A DNA stretch of 64,000 nucleotides, taken from assembly GCF_040182565.1 (NCBI RefSeq), contig NW_027103067.1, forward strand, positions 930,001 through 994,000, written 5' to 3'. Under the pieces are notes generated by a model. The model did not search any database, was not told the DNA's origin, and saw nothing but the letters and a program-made list of their open reading frames with translations. Positions 42,827 to 54,852 of the stretch are shown here, in pieces; the stretch's first letter is position 1; the number at the start of each line of letters is the position of its first letter. A program made the position numbers and the translations under genes. Source of the stretch: Anser cygnoides. Lineage: Eukaryota; Chordata; Aves; Anseriformes; Anatidae.

Positions 42827-45800
42827 TCAGAGGGGCGGGGCGTGTCCGGCGGCGGGTGGGCGTGGCCTGGCGGCGTGGGCGTGGCCGGGGCGGACGAGCG
42901 GGGGCGGGGCGGGGCGCGGCGGCAGCGCGCGGCCGGGCTGCAGGGGGGGGGCGGCCGGGGCAGCCCCGGGGCTTGCGGCGGTCCCGGGGGGCGGCTGGGG
43001 CAGGGCCGGGCGCAGCAGCGGGGGCTGCGGGGGCCGCGAGGGCGACGGCGGCGGCGGCGGGGGGGGCGCCGACACCGCCGTGATCTGCACCTGCGGGGAG
43101 AGGCGGCGGGTCGGCGGCGGCGGCGGGGGGGGGGGAGCGGGCGGGGGGGGGCGCTCACCTCTTCTTCCTCCTCGTCTTCCTCCTCCTCTTCCTCGGGGGG
43201 GCGGCGGCGGCGGCGGGGGGGCCGCCGCCGCCGCCGCCGCCCCGCTCGGCCTCCCACTCGCGCAGCACCCGGTCGAGGCCGTAGCGGCGGCGGGCGCTGG
43301 CCACGAAGCTCCGCACCTGCGCCGCCGTCTTGGTGCCCAGCACCGCCGCCACCGCCGGGAAGTCGCGGCCGTAGCGCCGCAGGGCTGCCGGGGGGGGGGG
43401 GCGCGGGGTTAACGGGAGGCCCCCCCCCCCCCCCAACGGGGTGTTGTCCCCCCTCCGGGGGTGTCGTCCCCCCCCACATTGCGGCCTCATCCTGCACTCA
43501 CCCTGCACCGCCAGCAGCTGCTCGTCCGTGGTCCAGCGGGAGCTGAATTTGCTGGTGGCCTGCGGGGAGAGGGGACGGCGTGGGACACCGGGGGACACCG
43601 GGGGGCGCTATGGGGTCGTGGGACACCGGGGACACCAGGGGACACGGGGGGACACTGGGGGACACCAGGGGACGCTATGGGGTCATGGGACACTGGGGGG
43701 ACACTGGGGGACACCGGGGGATGTTACAGGGTTGTGGGACACTAGGGGGACACCAGGGGATGCTATGGGACCGGGGGACATTGGGGGACACTGGGGGACA
43801 CCGGGGGACACGGGGGGACACCGGGGGACGCTATGGGGTCATGGGACACTGGGGGGACACCAGGGGATGTTACGGGGTCGTGGGACACTAGGGGGACACC
43901 AGGGGATGCTATGGGACCGGGGGACATTGGGGGACATTGGGGGACACCGGGGGACATTGGGGGACACCGGGGGACGCTATGGGGTCATGGGACACTGGGG
44001 GACACCAGGGGATGTTACGGGGTTGTGAGACACTGGGGGGACACCAGGGGATGCTATGGGACTGGGGGACACCGGGGGACATTGGGGGACACCAGGGGTG
44101 CTATGGGGTCATGGGACACTGGGGGACACCGGGGGACACCAGGGGACATTGGGGGACACCAGGGGATGTTACGGGGTCGTGGGACACTGGGGGGACACCA
44201 GGGGATGTTATGGGACCGGGGGACACTGGGGGACACCAGGGGACATTGGGGGACACCAGGGGACGCTATGGGGTCACGGGACACTGGGGGGACGCTGGAG
44301 GATGCTATGGGGCCAGGGGATACCAGGGGATGCTGCGGGGTCATGGGACACCAAGGGGACACCGGGGGATGCTATGGGACCATGGGACACCACGGGGACA
44401 CCACAGGGGCAGGGGACACCGGGGGGACATTATGGGACTGTGGGACACCAGGGGGATGCTGCAGGACTGGGGGACACTGGGGGACACCGGGGGATGTTAT
44501 GGGGTGAGGGAACACTGGAGGGGACACTGGGGGACGCTATGGGACCATGGGACACCGGGGGGACACCGTGGAGCACAGCGTGACGCCGCGGGACACAACG
44601 GGGCGTATGGGGACACGGTGACACCGTGGGCCACGCGGGGACACGGAGCAACGCGGGGTGACACCAGGGACACGAGAGGACACGATGGGGTGTACGGGGA
44701 CATGAGGGGACGCACGGGGACACGAGGGGACGTGCGGGGACACGAGGGGACGCGCGGGGACACGCTGCGGCACTGGGGACGCAAGGCGATGGGGTGTATG
44801 GGGGCGCAACGGGGCGTACGGGGACGCGCTGGGACACAAAGGGGCACGCGCTGCCACCGGGGGGCCTCACCCCCGCCGCTGGGGACACCCCGAGGACCCA
44901 GGGGACAGCGGGACGGACAGAGGGACGGACAGAAGGACAGAAAAGCCCCCCCCCGACCCCCCCCACACACACCTCGGGCGGCCGCAACGCCTCCACGCCG
45001 CCCTCCAGCGCCTGCCTCAGCCCGCTGTTGATCTGCTTGATGCACTGCACCTGCGGCATGGGGGGGGGGGGGACACATCGATCGGGGGGGTCCCCGACGT
45101 TTGGGGGGCTCCCCGACGTTTGGGGGGCTCCCCGACGTTTCGGGGGGCTCCTCGTCCCCCCCACCCCATCCCTTCGGGGCGCGGCTACCTGGCGCTTGAG
45201 GGAGACGAGCTGGCAGTCGAGCTGCCGCAGCGCCAGGGCGCCCAGGTCGGGGTTGGCGGTGACGCCGGCCACGTCCTCGCGGCTCAGGTGCATGCCGCGG
45301 GGGGCCGCCGGCGCTGCCGGGGGTGGTGCCGGTACTGCGCCTCCTTGCGCCCCCCAAGCCGCTTTTGGGGTAAAAAGGGTCTTTTTTGGGGTCGGCCGCT
45401 TCCAGTTCCCCTTCGCTGGCGGGGCGGTGCTCCTCCATCTCGTCGTTGCTGTGAAATTGGAAGGGGGGGGGGGGGTCAATGGAGGGAGGGGGGGGCTGGG
45501 GGATTTGGGGGGGGGGGGTCCGGGGGGGTTGGGGGGGGCACCTGTCGTCCCGCTCCTTGCGCCCCAGCAGGCGCCGGGCCTGGCGGTCCATGACGCTGGT
45601 GCGGCTGCGCGTCTTCTTCCAGGAGTAGTAGTACTTGACCAGGCTGGGGATCAGCTTGTCGGGCAGCTGGGGGGGGGAAAGGGTGAGCGGGGGGGGGGGG
45701 CACGGGGCGTGGGGGGGGGCGCTGGGGGGGGGTTGGGGGGCGTTGGAGGGGGTTTGGGGGGCGTTGGAGGGGTTTGGGGGAGCTTGGAGGGGGTTTGGGG

Positions 45801-47635
45801 CCCCCCTGGCTGCAGGAGCGGGGATGGGGGGAGCAGTGGGGCTGCTGGGGGTGGCGCTGGAAGGGGGGGGCAGGTGTAAAATGGGGGGGGGGTGCAGGTG
45901 TAAAACGGGGGGCGCCATAAAATGGGGGGTTATAAAATGGGGGGGCCACCGTAAAATGGGGGCAACCGATAAAACTGGGGGACGGACATAAAATGGGGGG
46001 GAGCAGGTGTAAAACGGGGGGCACCATAAAATGGGGGGGGCGTTATAAAATGGGGGGCCACCATAAAATGGGGCGCAACCGATAAAACTGGGGGACGGAC
46101 ATAAAATGGGGGCAACGCAAAATGGGGAGGGAACCCATAAAACTGGGGGGCACCCTAAATAAGTGGGGGCAACACTAAAGGGGGGCACCCCTAAAGGGGG
46201 GGGGCACCCCTAAAGCAGAGGGGGTGTAAAATGAGAGTGGGGCACCCCAAAACCGGGGGGGGCACCCCAAAAACAGAGGGCACCCCAAAAGTGGGGGGTC
46301 ACCCCAAAAAAGGAGGACTGGGAGGTGATGGGGGGTGCCACCTGCAGGGGACAGGTGGGGGGCACATCCCATGGCCTATGGGGGGGGGTGAGGGGGGTGT
46401 TTGTACCATCTGCTGGGGGGGGGGGGCACAACTTCCTGGGGGGGGCCATCTGCTGCGGGGGGGGGAGCAGGGGCTGGCGCGTCCCATGGCCTTAAGGGGG
46501 GTTGGGGTTCAGGCGGCTCCTGCCTGGGTTGGGGGCGGGGGGAGTCCCCCCGGGGGGGCGTTTTGGGGTGCCGGGGGGGGACAATGGGGGGGGGGGCGCG
46601 GGGGGGGCTGACCATCTGCTGGATGCGGGCGAAGCTCTTGCCGTGGAAGCTGAAGGCCTGCTCGAAGAGCACCTTGTCCTCCACCGTCCACTCGTCCGGG
46701 AAGGGCGTGAAGTTGGCCAGGTCGGCCAGCGACTTCTCCACGTCGTGCTTGTGCCACAGCAGCATGCCCAGCGCCTGCGGGGGGGGGGGACATAGAGCGG
46801 GGGGGGGCACGGGGAAAGGCGCGGGGGGGGGATTCAGCGGGTACCGGGCGCCGGGGGGCACCCGGAGCGCCCCGGCGGTACCTGCTCGATGTTGTAGCCG
46901 TGCTTGTCCTTCCCCGCCATGGCGATGTATTTATCCACTGCGGGGGGGGGGAGGAAAGCGGTGTCAGGGGGGGGCAAACCCCGGGGGGGGCCAAAGGTGG
47001 CGGTGGGGGTCCCATCCCTTCCGGGGGGGTGTCGCTCACGTTTGGCGTCGGAGACGCAGTGGTTGGGCGCCCACACCAGCATCCCCTTCAGCTCCTTGTT
47101 GCTGTAGCGCGCGGGGCTCTCTGGGGCGACACGGGGGGGGGGGGGGGGGTGAGGGTGTTTGGGGGGGGGGGGGACACACACAAATGGGCCCCCGCCCACC
47201 CCCCCCCCCCCCGCGCCCACCCTGCCCTACCTGGTTTGCAGTCGGGGATCACCGCCTGGTAGTCGGCCCCCACGCGGATCATGCTGTCTGTTTGGGGGGG
47301 GGGATAAAAAATAGGAAAATGGGGGGGGGGGGGGTCAGCGGCGGGGTGACACCGGGGGGGGGCGCGGGCGAACAAAGCCGGAGGCCGGCGCACACGCGGC
47401 GGCGGCCGGGGACAATGGGGCCGCGGCCGGGGGACGGGGCTTTGTTCCCCCCCCCCCCCCCCCCGCCGGGCGGCCCCCCCCCCCCCCGGGGCCGCACGTG
47501 TATTTGGGGGGGGGGGGGCACTCACCGTGCGCGTGCTCGTCCTCGCTGCCCTCGTCCTCCGAGGGGGCCGCCGGCGGCCGACTTGGCGCGGCTGCGGGAC
47601 AGGATCCCCGAGGGTTTCTCCATCACCGAGGGCAT
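42827..47635 (-). CDS. RCOR2: REST corepressor 2 (CoREST2)
   Basis: Nuclear scaffold that links LSD1/KDM1A and HDAC1/2 to chromatin. Exons in coding order: 47526-47635, 47231-47287, 47040-47120, 46882-46937, 46613-46774, 45542-45666, 45189-45448, 44973-45050, 43502-43559, 43159-43384, 42827-43090. The start MPSVMEKPSGILSRSRAK is diagnostic for RCOR2. ELM2: MIRVGADYQAVIPDCKP to CVSDAK. SANT1: PFPDEWTVEDKVLFEQAF to LPDKLIPSLVKYYYSWKK. LSD1-binding linker: REDVAGVTANPDL, LVSLKRQ, QALEGGVEALRPPE. SANT2: SSRWTTDEQLLAVQALRRYG to REWEAE. The Pro-rich tail keeps VQITAVSAP. All introns are GT-AG with matching phases. Single-base indels sit in C/G runs of exons 1, 7 and 10. Length is about 492 codons versus 523 in human. 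Confidence 0.96.
43575..44575. repeat. GGGACACTGGGGGACACCAG minisatellite (RCOR2 intron 8)
   Basis: A higher-order array: GGGGACACCGGGGGACA modules alternate with GATGCTATGGGGTCATGGGA blocks over 1 kb. A looser GGGGACACGAGGGGACGCGC array follows to 44770. Confidence 0.9.
45667..46612 (-). repeat. RCOR2: RCOR2 intron 5 with CACCATAAAATGGGGGG array
   Basis: The segment 45880-46300 is a set of CATAAAATGGGGGG and GATAAAACTGGGGGACG units. A block of about 110 bp appears twice (near 45890-45990 and 46005-46105). Smaller GTTTGGGGGGCGTTGGAGGG repeats are at 45720-45800. Confidence 0.8.
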
Positions 47636-49558
47636 CGCCGGCCCCGAGGGGGGGGGCGCACGGCGTGCCCCCCCCCCCAGCACCCCGGGGTGCTCAGCAC
47701 CGGCACCCCATGCCCGCAGGATCCAGCCCCTTTAATTATTTTTTTTTTGGGGGGGGGGGGGGCGCGGCGGCGCTGTGCGCGGGGTGGGTGAAGGGGTGAA
47801 GGAAGGGGGGGGGGCAAAGGGAAGTGGGGGGGGGGGGGCGGGGGTCCCGGAGCCCACCCCGCGCCCACACAAAGCGCCGCCGGCCGCTCCCGCCGCCCGC
47901 CGGTGCCAAAGTAGTTCCAGCTCCCCCGGCCTCAGCACGGCCCCCCCCCCCGAGCGTACCCCTCCGCCGGCGCGGGGGGCGGCCGCGGGGGCACGGCGGG
48001 AGGGCGGGGGCAGGCCGGGGGCGGGGGGGGGGGCGGGGGGGGGCACGGGTGACGTGGGGACGCGGGAGAACGGGGGGGGGGGGACGGGGGGTATGGGGGA
48101 GGGGGAGTGTAAGGGGTGTGCAAGGGTGGGGGGTGGGGGCGCTGGGGGGGCGGGGGGGCGTGGGGGGTGGAAGCGGGAGGGGATGGGGGTGACGTGGGGA
48201 CGCAAAGGGGGGCGTGAAGGGGATGGGGACGGGGGACACGGGGGGACGTGGGGATGCGGGGGGCACGGGGACGTGGGGGGCACGGGGATATGGGGAGGGA
48301 CACGGGGGGAAATGGGGATGTGGGGGGGACATGGGGATGTGGGGGGGCACGGGGACGTGGGGGGGCACGGGGATATGGGGAGGGACACGGGGGGGGACAT
48401 GGGGATGTGGGGGGGACATGGGGATGTGGAGGGGACATGGGGGGCACAGGGACACGAGGCGATACGGGGGGACATGGACATGGGGGGACATGGGGACGTG
48501 GGGGAAACAGGGACATGGGGAGACACGGGGACGTGGGGGGAAACAGGGGGGACACGGGGACATGGGGGGGCAGGAACTTGGGGGGACAAGGGAGGGGCAC
48601 AGGGATATGGGGGGGACACCTGGACATGGGGGGAGAGGGACATGGGGGGTATGGGGACATTGGGGGGCACAAGGGATTTAGGGGGACATGGGGGGGCACA
48701 GGGACGTGGGGGAGATATGGGGGGGACACGGGGATATGGGGGGTCATGGGGAGGCACAGGGACATGGGGGGGCATGGGAGGGGACACAGGGACATGGGGG
48801 GGGGGCACGGGGGTCCCAGCCCTGCCATGGGGTGTCTGGGGCTGGGCCCCACAGCATTACGGGGGGGGGGGAATGCAGGGCTGGGTGTCCCCCCCCAGTG
48901 TGGCAAAGGGCTGGGGGGCAGCGGGGGGGGGCAAAAGGGCCTCCCCAGGGCTTGCTGTGGGGCAGGAGAGGTGTGGGGCTGGGGGTCCCACTGGGGGGGG
49001 GCTGCTGTGGGGCTGGAGGGCAGCCACGGGGGCCCCTCTCACCACAGGCCACACCGTGGGCCTGCCCCGTACCTCCCATCCCCCTGCTGTGGGGGCCGCT
49101 CACCGCCGTGGGGGACACGGGGGGCAGGCGGGGGGTCCGGCTGGAGCCCATCGCCGTGGGGCAGCGCTGTGAGGTCGCTACGAGGCCGCCGTGAGGCGAC
49201 CGCGGGGCAGCGCGGGGGGGCCAGCGCCTCGGGCCCGCTCTGGGGCCGCTCTGAGGCAGGCTCCCCTCAGCGCAGGGTGTGGCCTCGCCGCCTTCCCGCC
49301 CAAGGCCCCCTCAGCCAATCAGCGCCCGCCTGCCTTCGCGCCTCGCGGCGCCGCCACGCGCACGACGGTCGGCACCGCCCTCCCCCCGCTTCCGCCTCTC
49401 CATCCGCGCATGCGCACGACGAGGCCGGGCGCCTCCGTTGACAACGCGCATGCGCTCCGTTCGCTCCCGCTCGGCCCTCCCCCGCCCAGCGCGGGCTCTG
49501 CGCAGGCGCAGTGTCCCCGGGCGGCCGCAGGCTCGCGCGCCCCGCGCCCCTCCCCCCC
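47636..49558. other. RCOR2-NAA40 divergent interval
   Basis: The RCOR2 5' UTR and promoter should lie here. A G-rich array, GGGGACATGGGGACGTGGGG, fills 48040-48830. A mixed segment at 48830-49190 follows. From 49200 to 49560 the sequence becomes CpG-dense with NRF1 palindromes. No open frame here is supported as coding. Confidence 0.5.
49406..49510. promoter_or_regulatory. NRF1 site cluster in a bidirectional promoter
   Basis: Two perfect NRF1 palindromes, GCGCATGCGC, are at 49406-49415 and 49446-49455. A third, TGCGCAGGCGCA, is at 49499-49510. They lie between divergent RCOR2 and NAA40 and 140-245 bases before the NAA40 ATG. Confidence 0.7.
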
Positions 49559-49566
49559 TATAAATA
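49559..49566 (+). promoter_or_regulatory. NAA40: TATA box TATAAATA (NAA40)
   Basis: CCTATAAATAGGG lies 90 bases before the NAA40 start codon, predicting a start of transcription near 49590. A TATA box in a CpG-rich NRF1 promoter is unusual. Confidence 0.6.
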
Positions 49567-49648
49567 GGGCGCGCTCCCCGCGCGGCCCCTCAGAGCCCCC
49601 CGCGCCCCCGCGCCGCCAGGAGCTGCCGCGGCCGCGCTCGGCGCCGCC

Positions 49649-52600
49649 ATGGGGGTGAGTGGGGAGGCGGGGGAGCCTGGAGCGGGGAGGCGGGGGTGTT
49701 TGGGGGCCTTTGAGGGCTTTGGGGGCCTTTTGAGGGGTTTAGGGGCCTTTGAGGGCTTTGGGGGCGTTTCTGAGGTGATTGGGGGCTTTTCGAGGGGCTC
49801 TGGGGCATCCCTGAGGGGGTTTGGGGCCTTTGAGGAGCTTTGGGGGTGCCTCTGAAGGGATTTGGGGCCTTTTGAGAGGATTCGGGGTATTTCTGAGGGG
49901 ATTGGGGGCTTCTCGAGGGACCCCGGGGCGTTCCTGAGGGGGATTTGGTGCCCGTAAGGGGTTTCGGGTGCTTCTCTGAGGGGATTTGGGGCCTTTTGAG
50001 GGGGGTTAAGGCGTCTCTGAGGGAAATGGGGGCCTTTGGAGGAGTTTGGAGCTTCTCTGAGGGGATTTGGGACTGTCTGAGGATGTGTGTAGTCCCTTTA
50101 AGGGGATTTGGGGCATCTCTGAGGGGATTGGGGCCCTTTTGAGGGGCTCTGGGGCATCACTGAGGGGGCTTGGGGCCTTTGAAGAGCTTTGGGGGCGCCT
50201 CTGAGGGGATTTGGGACCTTTTGAGAGGATTTGGGGTATGTCTGAGGGGATTCGGGGCACTTAAGGTATCTCTGAGGGGATTGAGGGCCTTTTGAGGGGC
50301 TCTGGGGCATTCCTGGGGGTATTTGAGGCCTTTGAGGAGCTTTGGGGGCATCCCTGAGGGGATTTGGGGCCTTTTGAGAGGGGTTGGGGCATCTCTGAGG
50401 GACTTTGGGGCTTTTGAGAGCATTTGGGGCATTTCTTAGGGGATTCGGGGTACTTAAGGTATCTCTGAGGGGATTTGGGGCTTTTTGAAGGGGCTTGGGG
50501 ATGTTTCCTGAGGAATTGGGGTCCCTTTGAAGGGCTCTGGGACATCTCTGAGGGGATTTGAGGCCTTTTGAGGGATTTTGGGGCAGCTCTGAGGGGATTT
50601 GGGGTCTTTCGGGGGCTTAGGGGGCTTCTCTGAGGGGACTTGGGGCTCTCTGGGGTGTTTGTAGTCCCTTTAAGGGGATTTGGGTCCTTTCGAGGGGTTT
50701 TGGGGCATCTTTGAGGGGATTTGGGGTCTTTGAGGGGCTTTAGAGGATCTCTGAAGGGATTTGGGGGCCCTCTGGGGTGCTTCGGGGACCCTTGGTGACA
50801 TTGTCCCCCCTATTTTACCCAAATGCGTGTGCAAACTGCTGGGAAACGGGGTGATTTTCTCCCTGGCGGTGGAAAAGCGCGCCTTTCTCCCCAAAATGAG
50901 CCAATACCAGAGCTTTTGGAGTCCCTGTCCCAGCCGGCAGCGAGCGCTGGGGAAAAACACTGAAACCACCTGAAGTTCCCCAAACTTGGGGGGGAGGGGG
51001 GAGAGTGTTATTTAGGGGAAGGGCGCAGGCAGAGCGTTGTAAAATCGTGTGTTTGCCCTTTTTTTGTGTAGTTTTTGTGGAAGCGAAGCTTTTTCCCACG
51101 TAAATTTGTTGTCATTTGGGGATCCTGAGGGGATGCCGGCAGGGTTTGGGGGGAAATTGCCAGGGTTTTGGGGGAAAATGGCCTGGTTTTGGGTTATCTT
51201 CAACAGGGGGCTTTTAACCAGCAGCAGAAATGAAAACAGAAATAAAAGAAATAGAAATAAAAAGGGATAATTCCGTGTGGATGTGGAGAAGCCGTGTTCT
51301 ACCGCACGCTTCGCCACACAACCAAAGATTTGGGGGAAAACTCCACGAATTTCCCATCGGGCAGGGATTGGGACACAGAAAAAGTTCTTGTCCTGCTCCG
51401 AGGTGACCGGTGGGGTTCAAGGAGCCGCTACGTCCCCCCTCTGCCCGTGTTTTTATCAAAAAACCACACTTTTCTCCCCCAAAACCCACTTTTTTTTTTT
51501 TGTGAGGGGGTTTGGGTGAGCTCAGCTTTGGCAGCCCGCTGTTAGCCGCTTATTTTTCTTTCCCTGGGGGCCGTTTTATTTTTTTTATCTCTCGTTGGGA
51601 ATCTTGCGTCCCTGCTGGGCAGGGATTTTCATGTAAAAAAAAAAAAATCGCGGATTTAGCGCAAAATCACCCCATTCTGCTCTTCCTGCAGAGGAAATCG
51701 AGCAAGGCCAAGGAGAAGAAGCAGAAGCGCCTGGAGGAGCGGGCGGCGATGGATGCCGTCTGCGCCAAGGTGGAGGCAGCCAACAAGGTGAGCGCCCCAG
51801 CCTCAAAACGGGGCCAAAAAGGGCAAAATTGGCCCCGTGGGGGGGGGGGGGGGGCAAATCCCACCCCCTTCTTAATTTTTTGGGGGCGATGTTTGCTTCC
51901 TCCCAGCTCGAAGATCCCCTCGAAGCCTTCCCGGTGTTCAAGAAATACGACCGCAACGGGTGAGTGCCTGCCCCCCGCCCCCGGCGCGGTAAAACCGTGG
52001 CGCTGCCGGTCCCGGGGGGGCCAACGGTGCCGTCGCCTTCCCTTTTCTCCCCCCAGCCTCGATGTTGCCATCGAGTGCCGGCGCGGCGCCGGCCTGGAGC
52101 CAGCCACCCTCGAGTGGGCTTTCGAGCTGACCAAGAGCAACATGCAGACGCTGTAAGTGCGCCCCTGCGAGCCCCGAAACCCCCGTGTTTTGCCCTAAAA
52201 ACGAGGACGGGGCTGGGGGGGGGACGAACCCCCCGGGGGGTGTTTCCCCGCAGGTACGAGCAGAGCGAGTGGGGCTGGAAGGAGCGGGAGAAGCGGGAGG
52301 AGCTGGCGGACGACCGCGCCTGGTACCTCATCGCCCGCGACGCCGCCGCCGGCCCCGTCGCCTTCTCCCATTTCCGCTTCGACGTCGAGTGCGGCGACGA
52401 GGTTCTCTACTGGTGGGTGGAAAAACTGGGGGCGGAAAGGGCTCAAAATGGGGCGGAAAGGGGCTGGGAATGGGGTGAAAGGGGCTGGGGCGAAAGGGGT
52501 CCGGGAATGGGGGCGGAAAGGGGGCTGGGAATGGGGCAAAAAGGGCTGGGGAATGGGGGGCAAAAGGGGCTGTGAGAATGGGGTAAAAAACGGCTTGGAA

Positions 52601-54418
52601 ATGGGGCGAAAGGGGCTGGGAATGGGGCAAAAGGGCTTGGGAATGGGGTGAAAGGGGCTGGGGAATGGGGGCGGAAAGGGGCTGGGAATGGGGCAAAAAG
52701 GGCTTGGGAATGGGGTGAGAAGGGGTCCGGGGAATGGGGGTGGGAAGGGGCTGGGGAATGTGGCAAGAAGGGGGCTGGGGAATGGGGGGTGGAAAGGGGC
52801 TGGGAATGGGGCAAAAAGGGCTTGGAAATGGGGTGAAAGGGGTCCGGAAATGGGGGTGAAAGGGGCTGGGAATGGAGTGAGAAGGGTGCTGGGGAATGGG
52901 GCAAAAAGGGCTTGGAAATGAAGTGAAAGGGGGCTGGGAATGGGGCAAAAAGGGGTCGGAATGGGGCGAGAAGGGGTCTGGAGAATGGGGCAGAAAGGGG
53001 TCTGGGAATGGGGCAAAAAGGGCTTGGAAATGGGGTGAAAGGGGTCTGGGAATGGGGGCAGAAAGGGGGTCGGGAATGGGGGCAAAAGGGGCTGGGGGTG
53101 GGGTGAAAGGGGTCTGGGAACGGGGGTGGAAAGGGGGCTGGGGAATGGGGGGCCAAAAGGGCCCTGGGAATGGGGGCAGCAAGGGTTCTGGGAATGGGGT
53201 GAGATGGGTCTGGGAATGGGGGCGGAAAGGGGATGGAGCATGGGGCAAAAAGGGCTTGGAAATGGGGTGAAAGGGGCTGGGAATGGGGCAAAAAGGGCTT
53301 GGAAATGGGGCGAGAAGGGTCCGGGGAATGGGGCGGAAAGGGGCTGGGGAATGGGGGGCCAAAAGGGTCCTGGGAATGGGGCAGAAAGGGGTCTGGGAAT
53401 GGGGGCGGAAGGGGGCTGGGAATGGGGGGCCAAAAGGGTCTCGAAATAGGGGCGAAAAGGGGGTCCTGGGAATGGGGCAAAAGCCCTGGGAACGGGGCCG
53501 CGGTGATTTGGGGTTCCTGTCCCCCGCAGCTACGAGGTGCAGCTGGAGAGCCGGGTGCGCCGGCGAGGGCTGGGCAAATTCCTCCTGCAGATCCTACAGC
53601 TGGTGGCCAACAGGTGACGGCGCCTTTTTCGGGGCAAAAGCGGGGGTTTTCGGGGCTTTTTTCCCCCCCTCACCCCTTTTTCCTGCCCCCCCCCCCCAGC
53701 ACCCAGATGAAGAAGGTGATGCTGACGGTGTTCAAACACAACCACGGCGCCTACCACTTCTTCCGGGACGCCTTACAGTAAGTCAAAACCCCAAACCCCT
53801 CGTTTTTCACCCCGTTTCCCACCCTTTTCCCCCCCCCGGGGGGGGTGGGGGCACGGGGGGAGGGGGGAACCCCCTCTCTTTTGTGGGGGGCGGTGGTTCC
53901 GTAACCCGCCGCTCACGCCCCCTCTTGCAGCGCGCTGGCGACGTGACGGGGCAGGCGGGGAAGGGTTTGGTGCTCGCCCGGCTGCCGGAGGTGGGTGTCC
54001 GGGTGCCCCCGCAGCCCCCCCGTTTCCCCCCCCCACCTTTTATTCCCCCCCCCCCCCGAATTTTCCCCGGGTGTTTTGACCCCCCGCCTCGCCCAGCACC
54101 ATCCCCCCTCCTTGTGCCTGTCGGGGTCACCTCTCCACCCCCCCCCCCTTGTGTGGCAGGCAGCTCACCCCCCATATTCCCCTATATCGGGGTCGGGGGG
54201 TGGCGCTGACCCCCCCACCCTATTTTTGACCCCCGCCCCATTTTTATTTATTTTTTTACCCCCTCCCCGCCCCCCAGGTTCGACATCGACGACACCTCGC
54301 CCAGCGTCTCGGGCTGCTGCGGCGACGACTGCTCCTACGAGATCCTCAGCCGGCGCACCAAGTTCGGCGAGAGCCAGCACGCGCACCCCGGGGGCACTGC
54401 GGGGGCTGCTGCCACTGA
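49649..54418 (+). CDS. NAA40: N-alpha-acetyltransferase 40 (NatD)
   Basis: GNAT-family enzyme that acetylates the N-terminal serine of histones H4 and H2A. Exons: 49649-49654 (only ATG GGG), 51692-51787, 51907-51959, 52057-52152, 52254-52412, 53530-53613, 53700-53777, 54278-54418. The exons join to MG-RKSSKAKEKKQKRLEERA and go on through PVFKKYDRNG, GLEPATLEWAFELTK, YEQSEWGWKEREKRE, AFSHFRFDVECGDEVLYC, the acetyl-CoA loop RRRGLGKFLLQILQL (R-x-x-G-x-G), TQMKKVMLTVFKHNHGAY and SGCCGDDCSYEILSRRTKFG. The sequence is 237 codons once one missing G is allowed for near 54390-54394, equal to human. As written, the frame slips just before the last ~9 residues and would read on past the expected stop (54416-54418). 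All junctions are GT-AG and in phase. COX8A lies 0.6 kb downstream on the same strand. Confidence 0.97.
49675..50770. repeat. GGGGATTTGGGGCCTTTTGA minisatellite (NAA40 intron 1)
   Basis: About 27 units of ~40 bp: GGGGCATCTCTGAGGGGAT and TTGGGGCCTTTTGAGGGG. Some units form blocks of about 200 bp. Confidence 0.9.
50771..51691 (+). other. NAA40: non-repetitive 3' part of NAA40 intron 1
   Basis: This is one of the least GC-rich stretches in the window, with ordinary complexity and A/T runs (for example a purine AAATGAAAACAGAAATAAAA patch near 51228). Several frames are open for 70-100 codons but match nothing I know. It ends in the CTTCCTGCAG acceptor. Confidence 0.5.
52430..53510. repeat. GGGGCTGGGAATGGGGCAAAA minisatellite (NAA40 intron 5)
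   Basis: About 40 units of 22-28 bp (AAAGGGGCTGGGAATGGGG, AAAGGGCTTGGAAATGGGG) nearly fill the intron 52413-53529. Long minus-strand frames of up to 412 codons (SPFCPIPSPF type) arise from it and are not credible genes. Confidence 0.92.
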
Positions 54419-54761
54419 GCCCACCCCCCCCCCCGACGCAGATTTACCCAAATCTGAAGGTTTTTACCCCAAAACGGGCTCGTCGCTCTGTGCCGTGTAC
54501 GGGTGTCCGGCCCGGCTGTGCCCCCCCTTGTCGCCCTACTGTGACCCCCGGAGTTTTGGGTGCTGTCAGGGAGGGTTCTGGTCCCCTCCCTGCAGCGGGG
54601 GTGTCCCGCGCTGGGGGGCAGGGCTCATATTTTTGGGGCACAATGAGGGTTTTTGCCCGTTTTGGATGTTTCCGGTGCTGTTTCTAGTGCCTCCGGGCAG
54701 CCACGGACTCCCCTTTTTTGATCGCTTCGGTTTGTACATCACAAATAAATCGTTCACGAGA

Positions 54762-54767
54762 AATAAA
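54762..54767 (+). promoter_or_regulatory. NAA40: polyadenylation signal AATAAA (NAA40)
   Basis: Two AATAAA copies, at 54744-54749 and 54762-54767, lie about 330-350 bases after the expected NAA40 stop. Confidence 0.75.
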
Positions 54768-54852
54768 CGGAGCCTGGTCTGGATGGGGTGACCCCCCCCC
54801 CCCAATTCGCACCAGTTCGCACCAGTTCCCGGGGGGTGTGGGGGTGTGCAGG

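Noticed and set aside
49160..49560. Open frames in the NRF1 region as an unknown small gene.
   Set aside because: Frames are open only because of CpG-rich, stop-poor sequence; the region has the features of a promoter.
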